This document shows positions 45,183 through 58,178 of a stretch of 64,000 nt of DNA, piece by piece. Both the position numbers and the translations under genes were made by a program. This DNA is from Datura wrightii. Taxonomy: Eukaryota; Streptophyta; Magnoliopsida; Solanales; Solanaceae. Location: the NCBI GenBank assembly GCA_035772735.1, contig JASDFA010000018.1, positions 62,898,001 to 62,962,000 of the forward strand, in the 5' to 3' direction. How positions within the stretch are numbered: the stretch's first letter is position 1; each line of letters starts with the position of its first letter. The notes under the pieces were generated by a model. It was given only the letters and a program-made list of their open reading frames with translations. It was not told where the DNA came from and made no database searches.

Positions 45183-45733
45183 GCCTCACACAAAGAACCT
45201 ACCAAAAACAACTCTAAATGATAGATATCTATCCATCTATCGAGAAAAGTCCCTAACTATGACTACAAACAGCTATGTCCAAGCAAATAAAGATTTTATT
45301 CATCGGTTCAAAGTGCCCCACATCGAAAAAGAACTGAAAAGAAAAACCAACGGATGGATGAAATATACTCAACTCAAACTTTTTCATCAAACAATACCAT
45401 ACAGAGCACTAATTTCACCCTAATTCATTAAGCACAAAATTTTAAAATTTCCCTCACCCCACACATAAAATATGCTATGCCCCCAAAGCATCAAATTAGA
45501 ATACAAGAAGGGTGATAAATACTCCCTAAGGCCTCTAGGCCAAGCTAACACATGTTTTCTTTCATTTTTTCTCAAGTGGGTGATCGACCCCACACTCATC
45601 TCCTTTCATGCTCCTTAGCTTCCTCTTCTAATGGTACTCAGACTTCCCCTCAATCTGTGCTTAAATCACCACCACAACAACAAAAAGTGAAAAATAAATC
45701 AAATAAAAGGAAATAAAATTGACCTGTGGTATC
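45183..45733 (-). other. G2 3' non-coding remnant
   Basis: No gene. Matches 59480-60058 of G3 and includes the conserved block at about 45220-45255. Confidence 0.65.
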
Positions 45734-45751
45734 CTTGGGTTGCCTCCCAAG
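45734..45751 (-). other. AGGCAA hairpin, G2
   Basis: Minus strand CTTGGG-AGGCAA-CCCAAG; position equivalent to G1. Confidence 0.72.
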
Positions 45752-45759
45752 CAGCGGCT

Positions 45760-46414
45760 AATTTTACGTCGCGGCACGGCATGGATTATCCTTCTCAGGA
45801 CATCCTCAAACCAGTGTTCCCTTTCGAGAACCATCTTCTTCTCTTTTAAATTCTCTAGGAAATAGCCTCCACTCTATCCCTCTCTTCTTCTAACTTCTTC
45901 TATAACTGAAGCCCTCCTTAAGATTCGGCTGAAATGTGATAATCTCCTGTGGAAGTGGACCCATTCAATCTACCACCCCACACTTAGCATCTAACAACAC
46001 ATTGAACTTGCAAAGATCTCTGTAGTGTATGGGTGGGTTGATCTCTTGGTAAACTCGAAAGAGCTTTTCCTCACCATCGACCCTTATTTTAAGGGCACCA
46101 ACTCTTACATTTATGATAGCTCCTCCAGTTGCCAAAAATGGTCGTCCCAAGATCAGGGGTACCTTGTCATCAACTTTAAAGTCAAGTATGATGAAATCAG
46201 CGGGTATAATGAACTTACCCACTTTGATGAGAAGGTCATCAATTATTCCTTCTAGTGCCACTGTGGACTTGTCTGCCAGCTGCAACATCACTCGTGTCGG
46301 CCTCAGCTAACCCAACACCAGGGTGTTAAAAAAAGATAGGGGAATTAGATTTACTGTTGCCCCTAAGTCACAAAAGCTCTTATCACTTCAGATTTACCAA
46401 TTTTTATGGCGAGG
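45760..46414 (-). pseudogene. G2 protease, C-terminal part
   Basis: Minus strand. 46291-45965 is open (LQLADKS, VGKFIIPADFIILDF, PLILGRPFLATGGAIINV). Upstream the active-site region is frameshifted, and A3 interrupts at 46414. The rest is at 54630-54942. Confidence 0.8.
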
Positions 46415-47831
46415 TGTTCGGATGCTTTTGGGTATATAGCTACACGCAAGTGCACGTGGTCGAACAATTAGTAAAGTGGGTTAAGTAAGCCAAGTATCGA
46501 TCCCACAGGGACTGGGCGAGGGTAACAATCTACTCAAGTGTCACTATACTTTACTCTAAAAATGCAGACAACAGTGTAAAGAAAAGTTAAATATTTTGGT
46601 TTTGAATTTTATACTAAGTCTAAAACAATTATATAATTCGAGTCTTAACTATGAATTTGAGCATGCTGAGGTTAAACGAACATGTATAGAAACAAATTAA
46701 CGATACACTTTGGTTAATCTTTCCTCCGGTTTCTAGTCAAGAATTATTGCCAATGGATTAAAACTCTCGTATTTAACCCAACTTAAGAATCATGAACCGT
46801 CCACCTACATTTCTATGATAAAACGAAATTCATGTTCTAGCCATACAAAACCGATTCCTTAATTGACTAATACGACTTTCAGGTATATTTCTATCCTGAA
46901 GGTAAATCAATTCTCAATTTTCCCAAACCTAGAAAAGATCATATCCTATTAATTCACAACTTTCCAATTTCTTGCTCTCTCGAGTGAAATCGGACTTTTT
47001 GGATGTACATTAACGTTGGCCACACATTAATACAGTAAGAACAAGAATCAATAGAACAACCATGGAAGAAAAGATGAAAACCCAAATTGATCAATAATCA
47101 CATTTCAATACAATTGTTCTTAACCTCAGCAAGAAGAGGATTTAGCCACTCATTTGTGGATTAAACATCGTTAAATGAGTGTTAAACATACAAGCAATGG
47201 AATTAAAGAAGAAGGAGATAGAGAAAAACCCTGAGATTTTCGTCCCCTCAACTGCCTGTAACCCACGTTCTTGCTCCACCAAGTCAGAATTATTAAAAAT
47301 GAACCTAAGTGTTCTATTTATACTGGTGGAAATATTTCCTAGAATAACAAGCAACGTGTCACGGAGTGCATCGCGGAGCACTGCCTCCGTGACACGCCAC
47401 TAATGCGGACCCTTACTGGAATTTGGTTGTCCAGGTATTAAGTCCCAACGTGGCATGGCGTGCAACGCGGGGCTAGGCCAACGTGCCACGGCCCCAACGC
47501 GCACCTTCACTGGAATTAGGCAAAAATTCCATATCCAGGCAGAAGGCATCCACAATGGCAGCGTGACACGGCTCCATCATGGAGCCCCTTTAATTTGTGC
47601 CTTCAAGTGCTTTTTCCCTTGCTCGCATCCGGGTCCAACCCCGATCTTTCCCAACACACATTTTAGCTTCCCAAAATTGTATTTCACTTGCAAAAAAATG
47701 CTAATCATGTTGGTTAGTATAAATTCACATTTTATTATCAATCACATGACAATGTATAAACATCAATAGATAAACAAGGCTAAAATGACACATTTGAGTA
47801 TCACTTGGGCATATAAATTTGCCCAAGATCA
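46415..47831 (-). repeat. A3 3' LTR
   Basis: 1417 bp, minus-strand TGATCTTGGGCA at 47831 to CCGAACA at 46415. Palindrome block at about 47350-47590, TATA at 47315-47322. Confidence 0.92.
47315..47322 (-). promoter_or_regulatory. LTR TATA box, A3 3' LTR
   Basis: TATAAATA on the minus strand; also at 54114-54121 in the other LTR. Confidence 0.6.
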
Positions 47832-49626
47832 CTTACCCCACACTTAAATCCTTGTTCGTCCCCGAACAACAATTTTACACCTCATGTACTTTACACCCCA
47901 CCTTGGCTACTTTGGTTCGACAATTCAGGCTACGGTCATACCAATTATTTAATACAGCAAATCATCAAGAAAACACGCATGGTCCTATCAATACAATGAC
48001 CTTCAACACATTAAGACCTCCTAGACTCAAGAATCGACTCTTGATATTGGCAAACTCATGCAAATCAGCTGATCAAGATATCCGACACAAAATTTAATCT
48101 CTCATCAAGCATGTGCCCTCACAACACAAGAGAATTTTCCCCTTTTTGTAATCACATGAACTCAAAAGATTACATGCAGGGGCATATAAACACAATTTCA
48201 CTCTCTCTCCCAAAAGAATTCACATGCATCATGTCATGAACCATAGGCTTGCCCTTAGTGTATTACTCCACTAATATAAGGAAGCGTAATGTAAGATCAC
48301 GTAGGACTTAACAGGTTGTAATGTAAGCTACGGAACTAGTAAATATTGGGCTAGCCAATAATAGCCACTAGTATCCTTAAGCGCTTTTTCAATACATCCC
48401 ATCAAACTTATGGGCATTGTTTCTTCCTTCATCCTCCCATTCTTGAAGTCTGTCTTTATTTTGACCCATATCTTTGAGCACACTTGACTCAATAACAAAG
48501 ATTATGTATACATCTTCATTATATTTAATTTATAACGAGTGCACCTTCAACCTTTTCTTTCCTTTCATCACTCTGCTTTTCTTTTCTTTTCACCATTCTC
48601 ACTCTTTGACACTTTGGGAAAAAAAATTTCTCTTCTTAAGCGCTTAAGAGTTTTGGATCAAATTCACGGATAATGAAAAGAAAGGGTTAAGCTCGGTTTA
48701 CACATTTTTGACAAAAGAAAAATAATAGGCTAAAGGCTCAATGGGCAAACTAGGGTGTACATTCAAGGGGGTACGATAATGAAAAAGAGAAACTTTCGGT
48801 TAAAACAAAGAAATGCCTACATCCTTTCCTACAATACACGTCCTTCATTTCATTTCGTACACACACCAGGAAAGTTCTAGACATTCCATAATAGCATGGA
48901 ATAAACAAAACCTCATCATACACTCATTGCACATGCTCAATTCAAGACACATTCACAGACTCTTCAATCAGCTAATTACAAGAATTCAAACATTAAGCCT
49001 CAATCACACTGAATCGACTCTATGGCCTAGGTATCTCAACATATTTACAAATTTGCATGCTTTCATACAAATCACCTTTGCATTTCACATCTCATGTACA
49101 ACACACAACCAGAATTTCACAACCATAAAGTAACTATAGGTTTTGGGATGCAACCCAGAAAAAAAGAAAAAAAACTGCAAAATAAATGAAAAAAAAATCT
49201 ACTCCTAACGACTACATTTCCCTTAAGATGGTCGGCATCCATCCATCATAGGGAACGGTCACTAACTAAGACTTCGGTTCAATGGGACCATTCTAGGTAA
49301 AAGAACCAAAAACAAATGCCGAGAAAACCCAAAAATTGAAATTGTTTTTAAAAAATATCGATCATTTTGATAAAACAAAAATATGTACAAAACCATCTAG
49401 CACATTCAGCAGTACGCAACAGCTTCACATTAATTACAATACAAAACATAAACATCACAATCACAGGGTCACAATTTTTGCACAGGCATAACAACAAAAC
49501 AGAAACATACATCAAAAACAATAGCAACCAACACCTAACTACTCCCACCCCACATTTAAATCGAACATTGTCCCCAGTGTTCACAAAAATTAGCATAGCA
49601 CAAGAGTAGGTGATGAAACTCCTTGA
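47832..49626 (-). other. A3 3' non-coding region
   Basis: No gene. Polypurine tract complement at 47835-47847, conserved blocks at about 48640, 48846-48882 and 49220-49270, one TATCGA dyad (49356-49372, one base changed), and a polypurine-like motif at 49547-49559 after ORF3. Confidence 0.7.
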
Positions 49627-50845
49627 TCAATCATAATATTCCACTTCTTCATCAGGTGCTGCTGCCTCATCTCCCATGTCTGAATCGCCCCCATCGTCAT
49701 CATCGGACTCCACATCAGAGTCCTCACGATGTGTCTCCACATCTGTGGGGACATCATCATCCGTGGGCTCCACAAAAGCTGGCCCCACTCGGCATAGAGC
49801 CCTGGCATTTTTGCCAAAAGGGTAATCTAGCTCGAGCTGCCACAGCTCCTCTTCTGTTGTCGGCGTCCCGCCTATTCGCAGCTGGAGCATCTGCATTCCG
49901 TACATGCGAGCCATGTACTGATCATCCTGAGCATGTCGCTCGGCTAGTGTAAGAACTGGCCCGTGGGTGGTGTCGGGTGCCTTAGTTTTGGTGACATCTA
50001 AGGCCCGCCGCTCCATCTGCGGGATGTAGTCAAGGGCCTCTACCTCAATATCCAGGCCCCTCAGGAATGTGATGATTAATCCACCAAACCCGTACCTGTT
50101 ACCTTGATGCAACCGGGCTCTCTTCATGGCGGAGATAATCACCGCCCCCACATTGATCTCCAGCCCTTTCATCAGGGCGTATACCAAGCATACACGATCC
50201 CAGGTTACATCCATCATATGCACCCCCGGTATTAGGCAGGAACACACAATCTTAAGCCATATCCTGGCTTCCCTGTTCATCTATGAGTAGGGCAAGGTAT
50301 GATGGTAGCCCCTCTCCTTATGCCTGCTCCACCGATCTGTCGATCGGGTTCCACACAAAGTGCGTCTGATGTCTGCATATGGTGGAGTGATATTCAATTG
50401 TCGAAGCACATGGGCGTCTGTGTCCCGCGCCCCTAGATAGCATTAAGGTGGTGGGGCTCAAAAGTGACTATTTGCCCCCTTATTTTGATGGTGTGACTTC
50501 TGAGAGTCGGGTTCCAGTTGGCGTAGAATTCCCGAATCAAGTGCAAGTTGCATTCCTTGGGCTCTTCAAAGATGAAATTCAGCCCGGCTGCCTCGATCCT
50601 TTGGACAATCCTAGGGAACTCCTGTGCCAACGATTCCCTTGCTATGTGTTCCTCAGGGAAGTATTTGCTTTCCTTGTGCTTCGCGTACCATTTCTTCCCC
50701 TCCTCTGTCCCCATCTGGTTCTATATTCACGGCGTTGGCCGCGTGGAACCGCTGGTGCAGCTGGGACTGCTGTGCCCAGTCTGATTCTTTTTCTTCCGGC
50801 GCCGGATGTTGATGCGCCTTTTCCCTTGTCTTGCCTGCTTGCCAT
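49627..50845 (-). pseudogene. A3 ORF3, putative plant transposon protein, broken
   Basis: Minus strand, ATG at 50845. A frameshift near 50710 (at RTRW/EEGKKW), a stop after HHLNAI at about 50433 and a further break near 50281 divide it. The last part, 50280-49627 (217 codons), is intact to the acidic end EEVEYYD and gives the best view of the C-terminus. The three copies break at different points, so the decay was independent in each. See A1 and A2 for domain remarks. Confidence 0.78.
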
Positions 50846-50850
50846 TGTTC

Positions 50851-51531
50851 CTGTCAAACCAAACAGACAGTCCCAATGTCATTCCAATTAAAATTAGCTT
50901 CAACTAAGGTTGGGTTAAGCTAGGCTACCCCACACTTAGTCTTTAGCCAAAATCACAACATTACGGCAAGATCGTACTTATTTCCACAAACAAACAACAA
51001 AACATAACAAATATGCTTAGTGCATTCAGAGAATTCGACGGTATATATTCTATGTACTACTCAAGCTTCATACAGCTAACCACAATCATTACCATCGATA
51101 ACATTTTATCCCATAGCACTTAGCAAGGAGAAACAAAAGAAAAAATTAACTACATGATCCCATACAACTCACCCATTTCTTGCAATTTCCACAATTTCCT
51201 TAACTCGAAAATCCGTCGGTCTTTAAGCATATTAACAGTTAGCACAACCGACTCATCTCACCCAACATACACAACCCAACAAGAATTTCAATAGTTCAAC
51301 TCAAATTTTCAATTTCAAACTCAAAGTCAAGCCCTAGCTATGATTTTATCAAAAATTCGATTAAGCTATGTAATTATCGAGGTCAAGCAATCACAGTGAT
51401 AATCCAAATGTCAATCAACAATAATTCAATTGAATTTAAGCTTAATTTCTACTTAGGGCAAGTTTTGCTCATATCACATGTTCAACATCGCAAAAATTCG
51501 ACAAGAATTAAGATAGAGTTGAAGAACATAC
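50851..51531 (-). other. Candidate intron upstream of A3 ORF3
   Basis: Minus strand donor TTCAAG|GTATGTTCTTC (51531) and acceptor TTTGACAG|GAACAATG (50851), 681 nt. A polypurine-like motif lies at 50927-50939. Confidence 0.58.
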
Positions 51532-51705
51532 CTTGAATTCAATGAAATGACGGAAACTTGATGAAATTATGTGCCTAGTTCCATGTCACGTTGAGGGGGA
51601 AGGGGGTTTTCGGATGTTGGTCGCGGGGGATATGAAAAATGAGGGGAAATCGGGGTTAAAAAGTGGAAATTTCGCGCGGGTCACCCGGCGACCCGGTGTG
51701 ACCCG

Positions 51706-51910
51706 TCGCGATATACACCTCAACGTGTCACGGAGGATAACGCGGAGCATGCCCTCCGTGACACAGAGCCATCGTGCCGGTGTTCTGAAATTTGTAAAAA
51801 TTTCAAAATTACCTTCAACATATCACGATGGATAACGCGGAGCATGCCCTCCGTGACACAGAGCCATCGTGCCGGTGTTCTGAAATTTGTAAAAATTTCA
51901 GAATTACCTT
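51706..51910 (-). repeat. A3 internal two-unit 95-bp array
   Basis: Units 51721-51815 and 51816-51910, nearly identical, each with GATAACGCGGAGCATGCCCT and a CCGTGACACAGAG arm. A TATA-like GTATATCGCG (minus) lies at about 51706-51715. Directly outside it is the GTCGAGCCGCGACGGTAAA remnant (51915-51935); the AGGCAA hairpin itself is missing in this copy. Confidence 0.75.
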
Positions 51911-51995
51911 CAACATTTACCGTCGCGGCTCGACATCATTCTGCTCAGTCATCTTCTAGGGTGACGGACGTTTTCTCTCGATCGTCGTCCTCACC

Positions 51996-53480
51996 TCAGT
52001 AGTGCTTACATTGCTCTGGTGGTTTTCCCAATAACTCTCGTGATTCAACTATCTGCGCATCATTAGCTCGATCAATCACATTGATCACCGAGAGTTCCTC
52101 GTACACAGTCGGGAGCTTGGTGGCCTTGTATACATCAAAAACTTCCACCTTGTCATGTGCTCGCATGGTTAGCTGCCTTGCAGCTACATCAATCAGTGCT
52201 TTCCCAATCGCCAAGAAAGGACGTCCCAAAATAAATGGGACTTCCGCGTCTGGCTCAAAATCCAACACGACGAAATCTACCGGGAAGATAAGGGAGCCCA
52301 CTTGCACCAGCACATCCTCCACAATGCCATCAGGTCTGGCTAAGGACCGATCCGCTAGTTGCAAGATCACTGTTGTTGGTCTAGAACTCCCTAGACCCAA
52401 CTTCTTGAATACCGATGACGGCATCAAATTAATGCTCGCTCCCAAATCACATAATCCGCGAGCTCGGATACTCTGCCCAATGGTAATTTGTATAGTAAAG
52501 CTCCCAGGATCCTTGAGCTTTGTGGGCAACCAGTTTTGTATCCGGGAAGTGCACTCCTCCGTGAGAGCCACCGTAGCATACTCAGTCAACCAACTTTTGT
52601 TTGCCACGATGTCCTTAATGTACTTTGCGTACTTCGGCACTCCCTGCAAAACATCAACAAGAGGTAAGTTAATATGTACCTGTTTCAGCACCTCCATGAA
52701 TTTCTTGAAACACGCCTCCTCCTTGTGTTTCTTTAATCTTTGAGGGAACAGGGGTGGTGGTCTTTCTGATTCAATCTCCTTTTTCTTCCCACTCTCATCA
52801 AATTGCTCCCTCTTAACTTCTGCTGCTCTCGATTGTTGAGGTGGTCTTTCTGGTTCCACCTCTTTAAGCTGCAAACCACTGATTATGGTCACTGCATTCA
52901 CTTGTTTAGGGTTGGGATCTGTGTCGCTCGGGAGTCCTCCTCTAGGCCTGGTGTTTTGGGCTCCAGCAAATTGCCCAAATTGATATTCAAGTGCCTTAGT
53001 AGCTAACTGGTTGTTCTTCACCTCAGCTGCCAATTTCACATAGTCATCCTGCAACTGAGCTTGGTTAGCTATCATTGTCTTGAACATCTCCTCAATGTTG
53101 TGTGATGGTGGCGGAGGAGGTGCATTGTTGTTTCTATATTGTGCCTGATAGTTCTGCTGCCCTCCTTGATTCCTCTGCACCCCCTGACTCGAACTTTGCT
53201 CTTGATGGTTGTTGCTACCCCAAGAGAAATTCGGGTGATTCGTCCAGTTGAAATTGTAGTTGTTGACATACTGTTGGTGGTTGTTCCTCTGTACATTTCC
53301 CACAAAGTTCACCGAATTAGGATTTGCTCCACAACACTCAGCTGAGTGCTCACTACTCCCGCACACTTCACACCAAATCTACTGCACTACATTCACTGGG
53401 GCTTGGGTCTGGTTCATTGTCATGTTACTGAAGTGGGTGTTGAGTTGATTCTGTAAAGCAGCTATCTGTGCAGCAATAGC
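51996..53480 (-). CDS. A3 Gag C-terminus and aspartic protease, 5' truncated
   Basis: Minus strand. 53366-51996 is open for 456 codons: zinc-knuckle end (CGSSEHSAECC), HPNFSWG linker, IEEMFKTMIANQAQL coiled-coil-like stretch, FPQRLKK, DVLQGVPKYAKYIKD, CDLGASINLMP active site and PFILGRPFLA. Text back to 53480 (AIAAQIA region) is gag after one more stop. The gag N-terminus was deleted up to the LTR. It aligns with A2 21080-22460 throughout and lacks the A2 TAG. No start codon of its own; without gag it cannot have been made as a normal polyprotein. Confidence 0.85.
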
Positions 53481-53481
53481 T

Positions 53482-54629
53482 ATAAAACGAACATGTATAG
53501 AAACAAATTAACGATACACTTTGGTTAATCTTTCCTCCGGTTCCTAGTCAAGAATTATTGCCAATGGATTAAAACTCTCGTATTTAACCCAACTTAAGAA
53601 TCATGAACCGTCCACCTACATTTCTATTATAAAACGAAATTCATGTTCTAGCCATACAAAATCGATTCCTTAATTGACTAATACGACTTTTAGATATATT
53701 TCTATCCTGAAGGTAAATCAATTCTCAATTTTCCCAAACCAAGAAAAGATCATATCCTATTAATTCACAACTTTCCAATTTCTTGCTCTCTCGAGTGAAA
53801 CCGGACTTTTTAGATGTACATTAACGTTGGACACACATTAATGCAGTAAGAACGAGAATCAATAGAACAACCATGGAAGAAAAGATGAAAACCCAAATTG
53901 ATCAATAATCACATTTCAATACAATTGTTCTTAACCTCAGCAAGAAGAGGATTTAGCCACTCATTTGTGGATTAAACATCGTTAAATGAGTGTTAAACAT
54001 ACAAGCAATGGAATTAAAGAAGAAGGAGATAGAGAATTTCGTCCCCTCAACTGCCTGTAACCCACGTTCTTGCTCCACCAAGTCAGAATTATTAAAAATG
54101 AACCTAAGTGTTCTATTTATACTGGTGGAAATTTTTCTCGAAATAACAAGCAACGTGTCACGGAGTGCATCGTGGAGCACTGCCTTCGTGACACGCCACT
54201 GACACGGACCCTTACTGGAATTTGGTTGTCTAGGTATTAAGTCCCAACGTGGCACGGCATGCAACGCGGGGCTAGGCCAATGTGCCACAGCCCCACCGCG
54301 CACCTTCACTGGAATTAGGCAAACATTCCATATCCAGGCAGAAGGCATCCGCGATGGCAGCGTGACACGGCTCCATCGCGGAGCCCCTTTAATTTGTGCC
54401 TTCAAGTGCTTTTTCATTTCTCGCATCCGAGTCCAACCCCGATCTTTCTCAACACACATTTTAGCTTCCCAAAATTGTATTTCACCTGCAAAACAATGCT
54501 AATCATGTTGGTTAGTATAAATTCACATTTTATTATCAATCACATGAGAATGTATAAACATCAATAGATAAACAAGGCTAAAATGACACATTTGAGTATC
54601 ACTTGGGCATATAAATTTGCCCAAGATCA
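53482..54629 (-). repeat. A3 5' LTR, inner end deleted
   Basis: Aligned to 46675-47831. Palindrome block at about 54150-54390, TATA at 54114-54121. The junction with gag at about 53481 shares a short A run. Confidence 0.9.
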
Positions 54630-54960
54630 GGAGGGTAAAACTCCCTGGGTCCTTGAGCTTTTTTGGCATCTTGCTCATTACCCTGTAGCTGCACTCCTCA
54701 GTTAGTGCCACTGTCTGGACATCCACCAATCTAACTTTGTTGGCCATCATATCTTTTAAGTACTTAGCGTACTTTGGCATTCCCTGCAAAACATCAAGTA
54801 AGGAAAAATTTATATGAAGTTCTTTGAAAATATCAAAGAACTTTTTAAAGCATTCCTCCTCCTTGCTCTTCTTGAGTCTTTGCGGGAATGGCGGGGGTGG
54901 TGTCTGTGTTGGCTGCAATGATGATTGTGTTTTGTGTTGCATAACACTTTAATTATCTCC
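54630..54960 (-). pseudogene. G2 protease N-terminal part
   Basis: Minus strand. PPPPFPQRLKKSKEEECFKK, DVLQGMPKYAKYLKD, MPKKLKDPGSFTL: the segment before the catalytic Asp, cut by A3 at 54629. Continues at 46414. Confidence 0.8.
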
Positions 54961-56480
54961 CTTGTTGGTAGATCGACCCTGTCTGACCAGATCCGACTGC
55001 ACCTCATTTGTCTTTTCTTTAGGTAGTGCATCAACCAATTGCTTGCCACTTCTCAGACTGATGACATTAACCTATCAGGGGTTTGTATCTTTTTCACTGG
55101 GTAACCCTCCCTGCGATCTGGTGTACCGAGCAGCTACTAATTGACCCATCTTCTTCTCTAGATTTTGGGTGGCCAACTGTTCATTTTTCAAATCTGAAGC
55201 CATCTGTGCCTGATTCTCTCCTAGTTGGGTCTAAGTATCCATAATTTTTTGCAACATCTCCTCAATGTTGTTGCTGCTAGACTGGCCACCATTTTCCCTG
55301 TTCTGCTGCTGCTGAGGTTGCTGATAGCTCTGACTCTGATTGCCACCCCAAGAAAAATTTGGTTGACTCTTCCAACTCTTGTTGTAGGTGTTCCCACAAT
55401 TCTGATTGTTTCTCTAAACATTCCCAAAAAAATTGACAGATTCTGGATTTTCCCCACAATATTCTACATTGTGCCTATTGTTACCACAAATTTCACACCA
55501 ACTAGGAGCCTGGTGAATTGCATTCACTTGTCCTAGCGGTTGGTTCATACTCAGTTTGTTGAACTGAGTCATCATCTGATGCTGAAATGATGTTAGTTGT
55601 ACCGCTAAGGCATTCACACTGTCCACTTCTATCAGCCTTACTGCTCTCTTACCTGCCCCTGTCGATGATTCGCTGTTCCACTCTGAATTTCCCTGAGAAA
55701 TCCTGTTCAACAGAGTGTACGACTGATCATAAGTCTTCTCTAATGTTTGCCCACCCGATGCAGAGTCTAGTAAGATTTTTGTATGTGGGTCTAGACTCTC
55801 CAAAAAGGTGTGAGCTAACACCTCATTGGACTGCTGGTGGTGGGCAGTCTCCCAACAAGGACTTGAATCTCTCCCAAGCCAATTATCGGTTCTCCTCCGG
55901 CCTCTACTTAAAGCTTAATATCTCACTTCTGAGCTTGGCAGTCTTGCCTGAAGGGAAGAATCTAATAAGGAACTTCCTTTCTAGGTCATTCCAAGAAGTA
56001 ATGGAATTTGGTAGTTTAGCCTTCAACCACCTCTTTGCCTCTCCCAATAATGAAAATGCGAAGAGTGTGAGTCGAACATAATCAGTTCACACTCTGGTGG
56101 GGACAAAAGTGTCACTGATCTCACGGAAATTCTATAAGTGCTGTTGTGGGTCCTCATGAGTCATCCCAATGAACTGGCCACTCAAATATAATAGCAGCAC
56201 CATGTTCTGTTTAGGCTCAAAGTTCCCTCCAGGCTTCTATTTGGGAATACTGGACGTCACATTCATCGCTAGTGGGATTGCCACTTCACGAACTGGTCAG
56301 GCTGCCATCTTATAAGGTAACCACTCTTCTTTCCCTACTGTTGGATGTTGTTGCAACTGCTCTTGTAACCTTTTCAACTTTCTCTCTAGAGCTTCCCTCT
56401 TGAGCAAATGCAGCTGGCGTTCAGGTTCCAACAAAGGTTCCACCAGCTCTCTATTCCTTACTAGTTTTGCAAGGACAACC
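54961..56480 (-). pseudogene. gag: G2 gag, broken
   Basis: Minus strand. Begins near 56480 at ELVRNRELVEPLLEPERQ without ATG. REVAIPLA, DYVRLTLFAFSLLGEAKRWL and RKFLIRFFPSGKTAKLRSEIL follow. The open frame 55821-55414 covers HTFLESLDPHTKILLDSASGG to a canonical knuckle CEICGNNRHNVEYC. Many stops elsewhere. Confidence 0.8.
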
Positions 56481-56576
56481 TATTACCTAAAATATAGCAG
56501 GCTAAGACCAAGTTTTTCAACACTTAAGGAAATTAAAAATCACCTAAAAAAGGAAAAATTCACTAAACTTCACCAG

Positions 56577-56594
56577 TCCCCGGCAATGGCGCCA
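56577..56594 (-). other. G2 primer binding site (tRNA-Asp)
   Basis: Minus strand TGGCGCCATTGCCGGGGA, one mismatch to the tRNA-Asp complement. Confidence 0.88.
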
Positions 56595-56600
56595 AAAACT

Positions 56601-58178
56601 TATTGCGCCCCAGTGCACTTGCAAGCGTACGCGGTCGCATGAGTAATACAGTGGCCCTTTTTAAAGAGCCAGATGTCAAACCCATAGGGACTGGACTAAT
56701 TCAGCTAATTATCAAGTTCAAGTGTTAAATTAACCTTCACAACTGTTGATTGCAGAAATTTTGGAAAATTCTAATTAAATCTATGGGTGATCATAAAATA
56801 ATCGAGAAACAATACAAGGGCAACTAGATTTAAGGCCTAATAATCATGTAATGCTACAATTCACAATGTTTCAAGTATGAAAACTTTAGTTGTTGTCTCA
56901 AATAGTTAAATGTGATGTTCATGGTCTTTTGAGCCTCTAAACACGACAAACTAGTCTCCCACCTACATCGTTGAGAGGGAATATGACGTCCTAATTCGTG
57001 AGCAATTTAACTACATGGATGTGGTTTACGGAGTTTGTGCCCTTGATTATGGACTTTCGCACCTCTAATCATTTAACCTAACTTAGCTTCACAACTACTT
57101 CTACGAGCGGTGATGTGATAATTCTAAGTCGGTGTCTAGCTCATCCCATTTTAGTAACCAAGCAAGGCAAATTAGGTATAATTTATATCCTAACTACTAA
57201 TCCTAACTTGCTCCTTACATTCTTATGTTCTATCCTAGGGTTACTCTTTTGAGTTTTTACCTAAGCTTAACGAGTTTGTTTTCATGGTGATCAAGCATAA
57301 AAACAATAATAATAAAGAATGTAAGACAAAACAACAACTGAAACTCAAACCAACAAAGAATTCATGTATTTACAATCATATCATGTGGCCTCAACCCTAG
57401 AGGAAGGGTTTTAGCCACTCATGTTCGTACAAATACTTAAAAACATGATTAAAGTAGAGTACTTACAAAAATAGTTAAAAGAGAATAAAAACTAGTGAAC
57501 CCTAGGTAGAGTTCTTTCGTTCTCCCTTCGCTCCTTTCCATCGTTCTCAAGAAATTTCGTGATAAATAATTTCAGAAGCTAAGCGTTTAATTTATACTAA
57601 GTGGGAATTTACAATTTTTGGCCGGCCATGAACTTGCTCTGTGTCACAGACCCTAACACCCTGATTTGCCTCTGTGACAAGGAGGCAATGCGTAGGCTCA
57701 CTGGAAAGTTGGTTCGGGGCATGTCATGGGCGCTGGCCAAGGGGCGTGGCACGGAGGTCATCGCGTTGCACGCACGCCGTGGCACGGGAGCTGGCGCGTA
57801 GGAGGGACTGGCGTGGCACGGGCATTGGCTTGCAGGCGCACTGCCTGGCAGCATCTCGCGCGCGCATGGAATAAGCGTGGCATGGCACTGGGCACGATGT
57901 ACGCACAGCGTGGCATGTTGCCTGGCGCGGCCAGCCTCGCCTTGGCATGTCCACTTGCCTTCTTTTTCAATTCGATCCAAACTCTATTTCTTCACTTCAA
58001 CCATCATTATTTAGTCCCTCATATGCATTTTACACCTACAAAATAAAGACTAATCATGTTGGTTAGTTTATGCTTATAAATATACTTAATCACATGAGAA
58101 TATAATCAATTAATTTGACAAAGACGCTTAAATTAAGTTACAAAATAGCACTTGGGCACGTAATTATGCCCAAGATCA
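56601..58178 (-). repeat. LTR shared by G2 (5') and G3 (3')
   Basis: 1578 bp. On one side the G2 primer site, on the other the G3 polypurine tract (TATCCCACACTT, 58180-58191). Palindrome block at about 57615-57945, TATA at 57590-57596, terminal pair CTTGGGCA/TGCCCAAG. Confidence 0.88.

Larger units (their letters stand above)
46415..54629 (-). mobile_element. A3: family A element inserted in the G2 protease
   Basis: 8215 bp, minus strand. Flanks CGAGG (46410-46414) and GGAGG (54630-54634) are a target-site duplication with one substitution; joining the flanks restores the family G protease reading. 3' LTR 46415-47831, ORF3, candidate intron, palindrome array, gag C-terminus plus PR, and 5' LTR from about 53482. 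A deletion removed gag N-terminus, primer site and about 260 bp of the 5' LTR. Confidence 0.9.
45183..58178 (-). mobile_element. G2: family G element, 3' end lost, with A3 nested
   Basis: Minus strand. 5' LTR 56601-58178, primer site 56577-56594, gag, protease split by A3 (46415-54629), hairpin, and 3' non-coding region cut by T3 at 45182. The LTR at 56601-58178 is followed on its outer side by the polypurine tract of G3, so G2 and G3 share it. Confidence 0.85.

Noticed and set aside
52081..52743. 220-codon open frame on the plus strand
   Set aside because: Antisense shadow of the A3 protease frame.
57615..57945. GC-rich repeats considered as a CRISPR or satellite array
   Set aside because: Motifs are irregularly spaced, without constant repeats and spacers, and always at the same LTR position.
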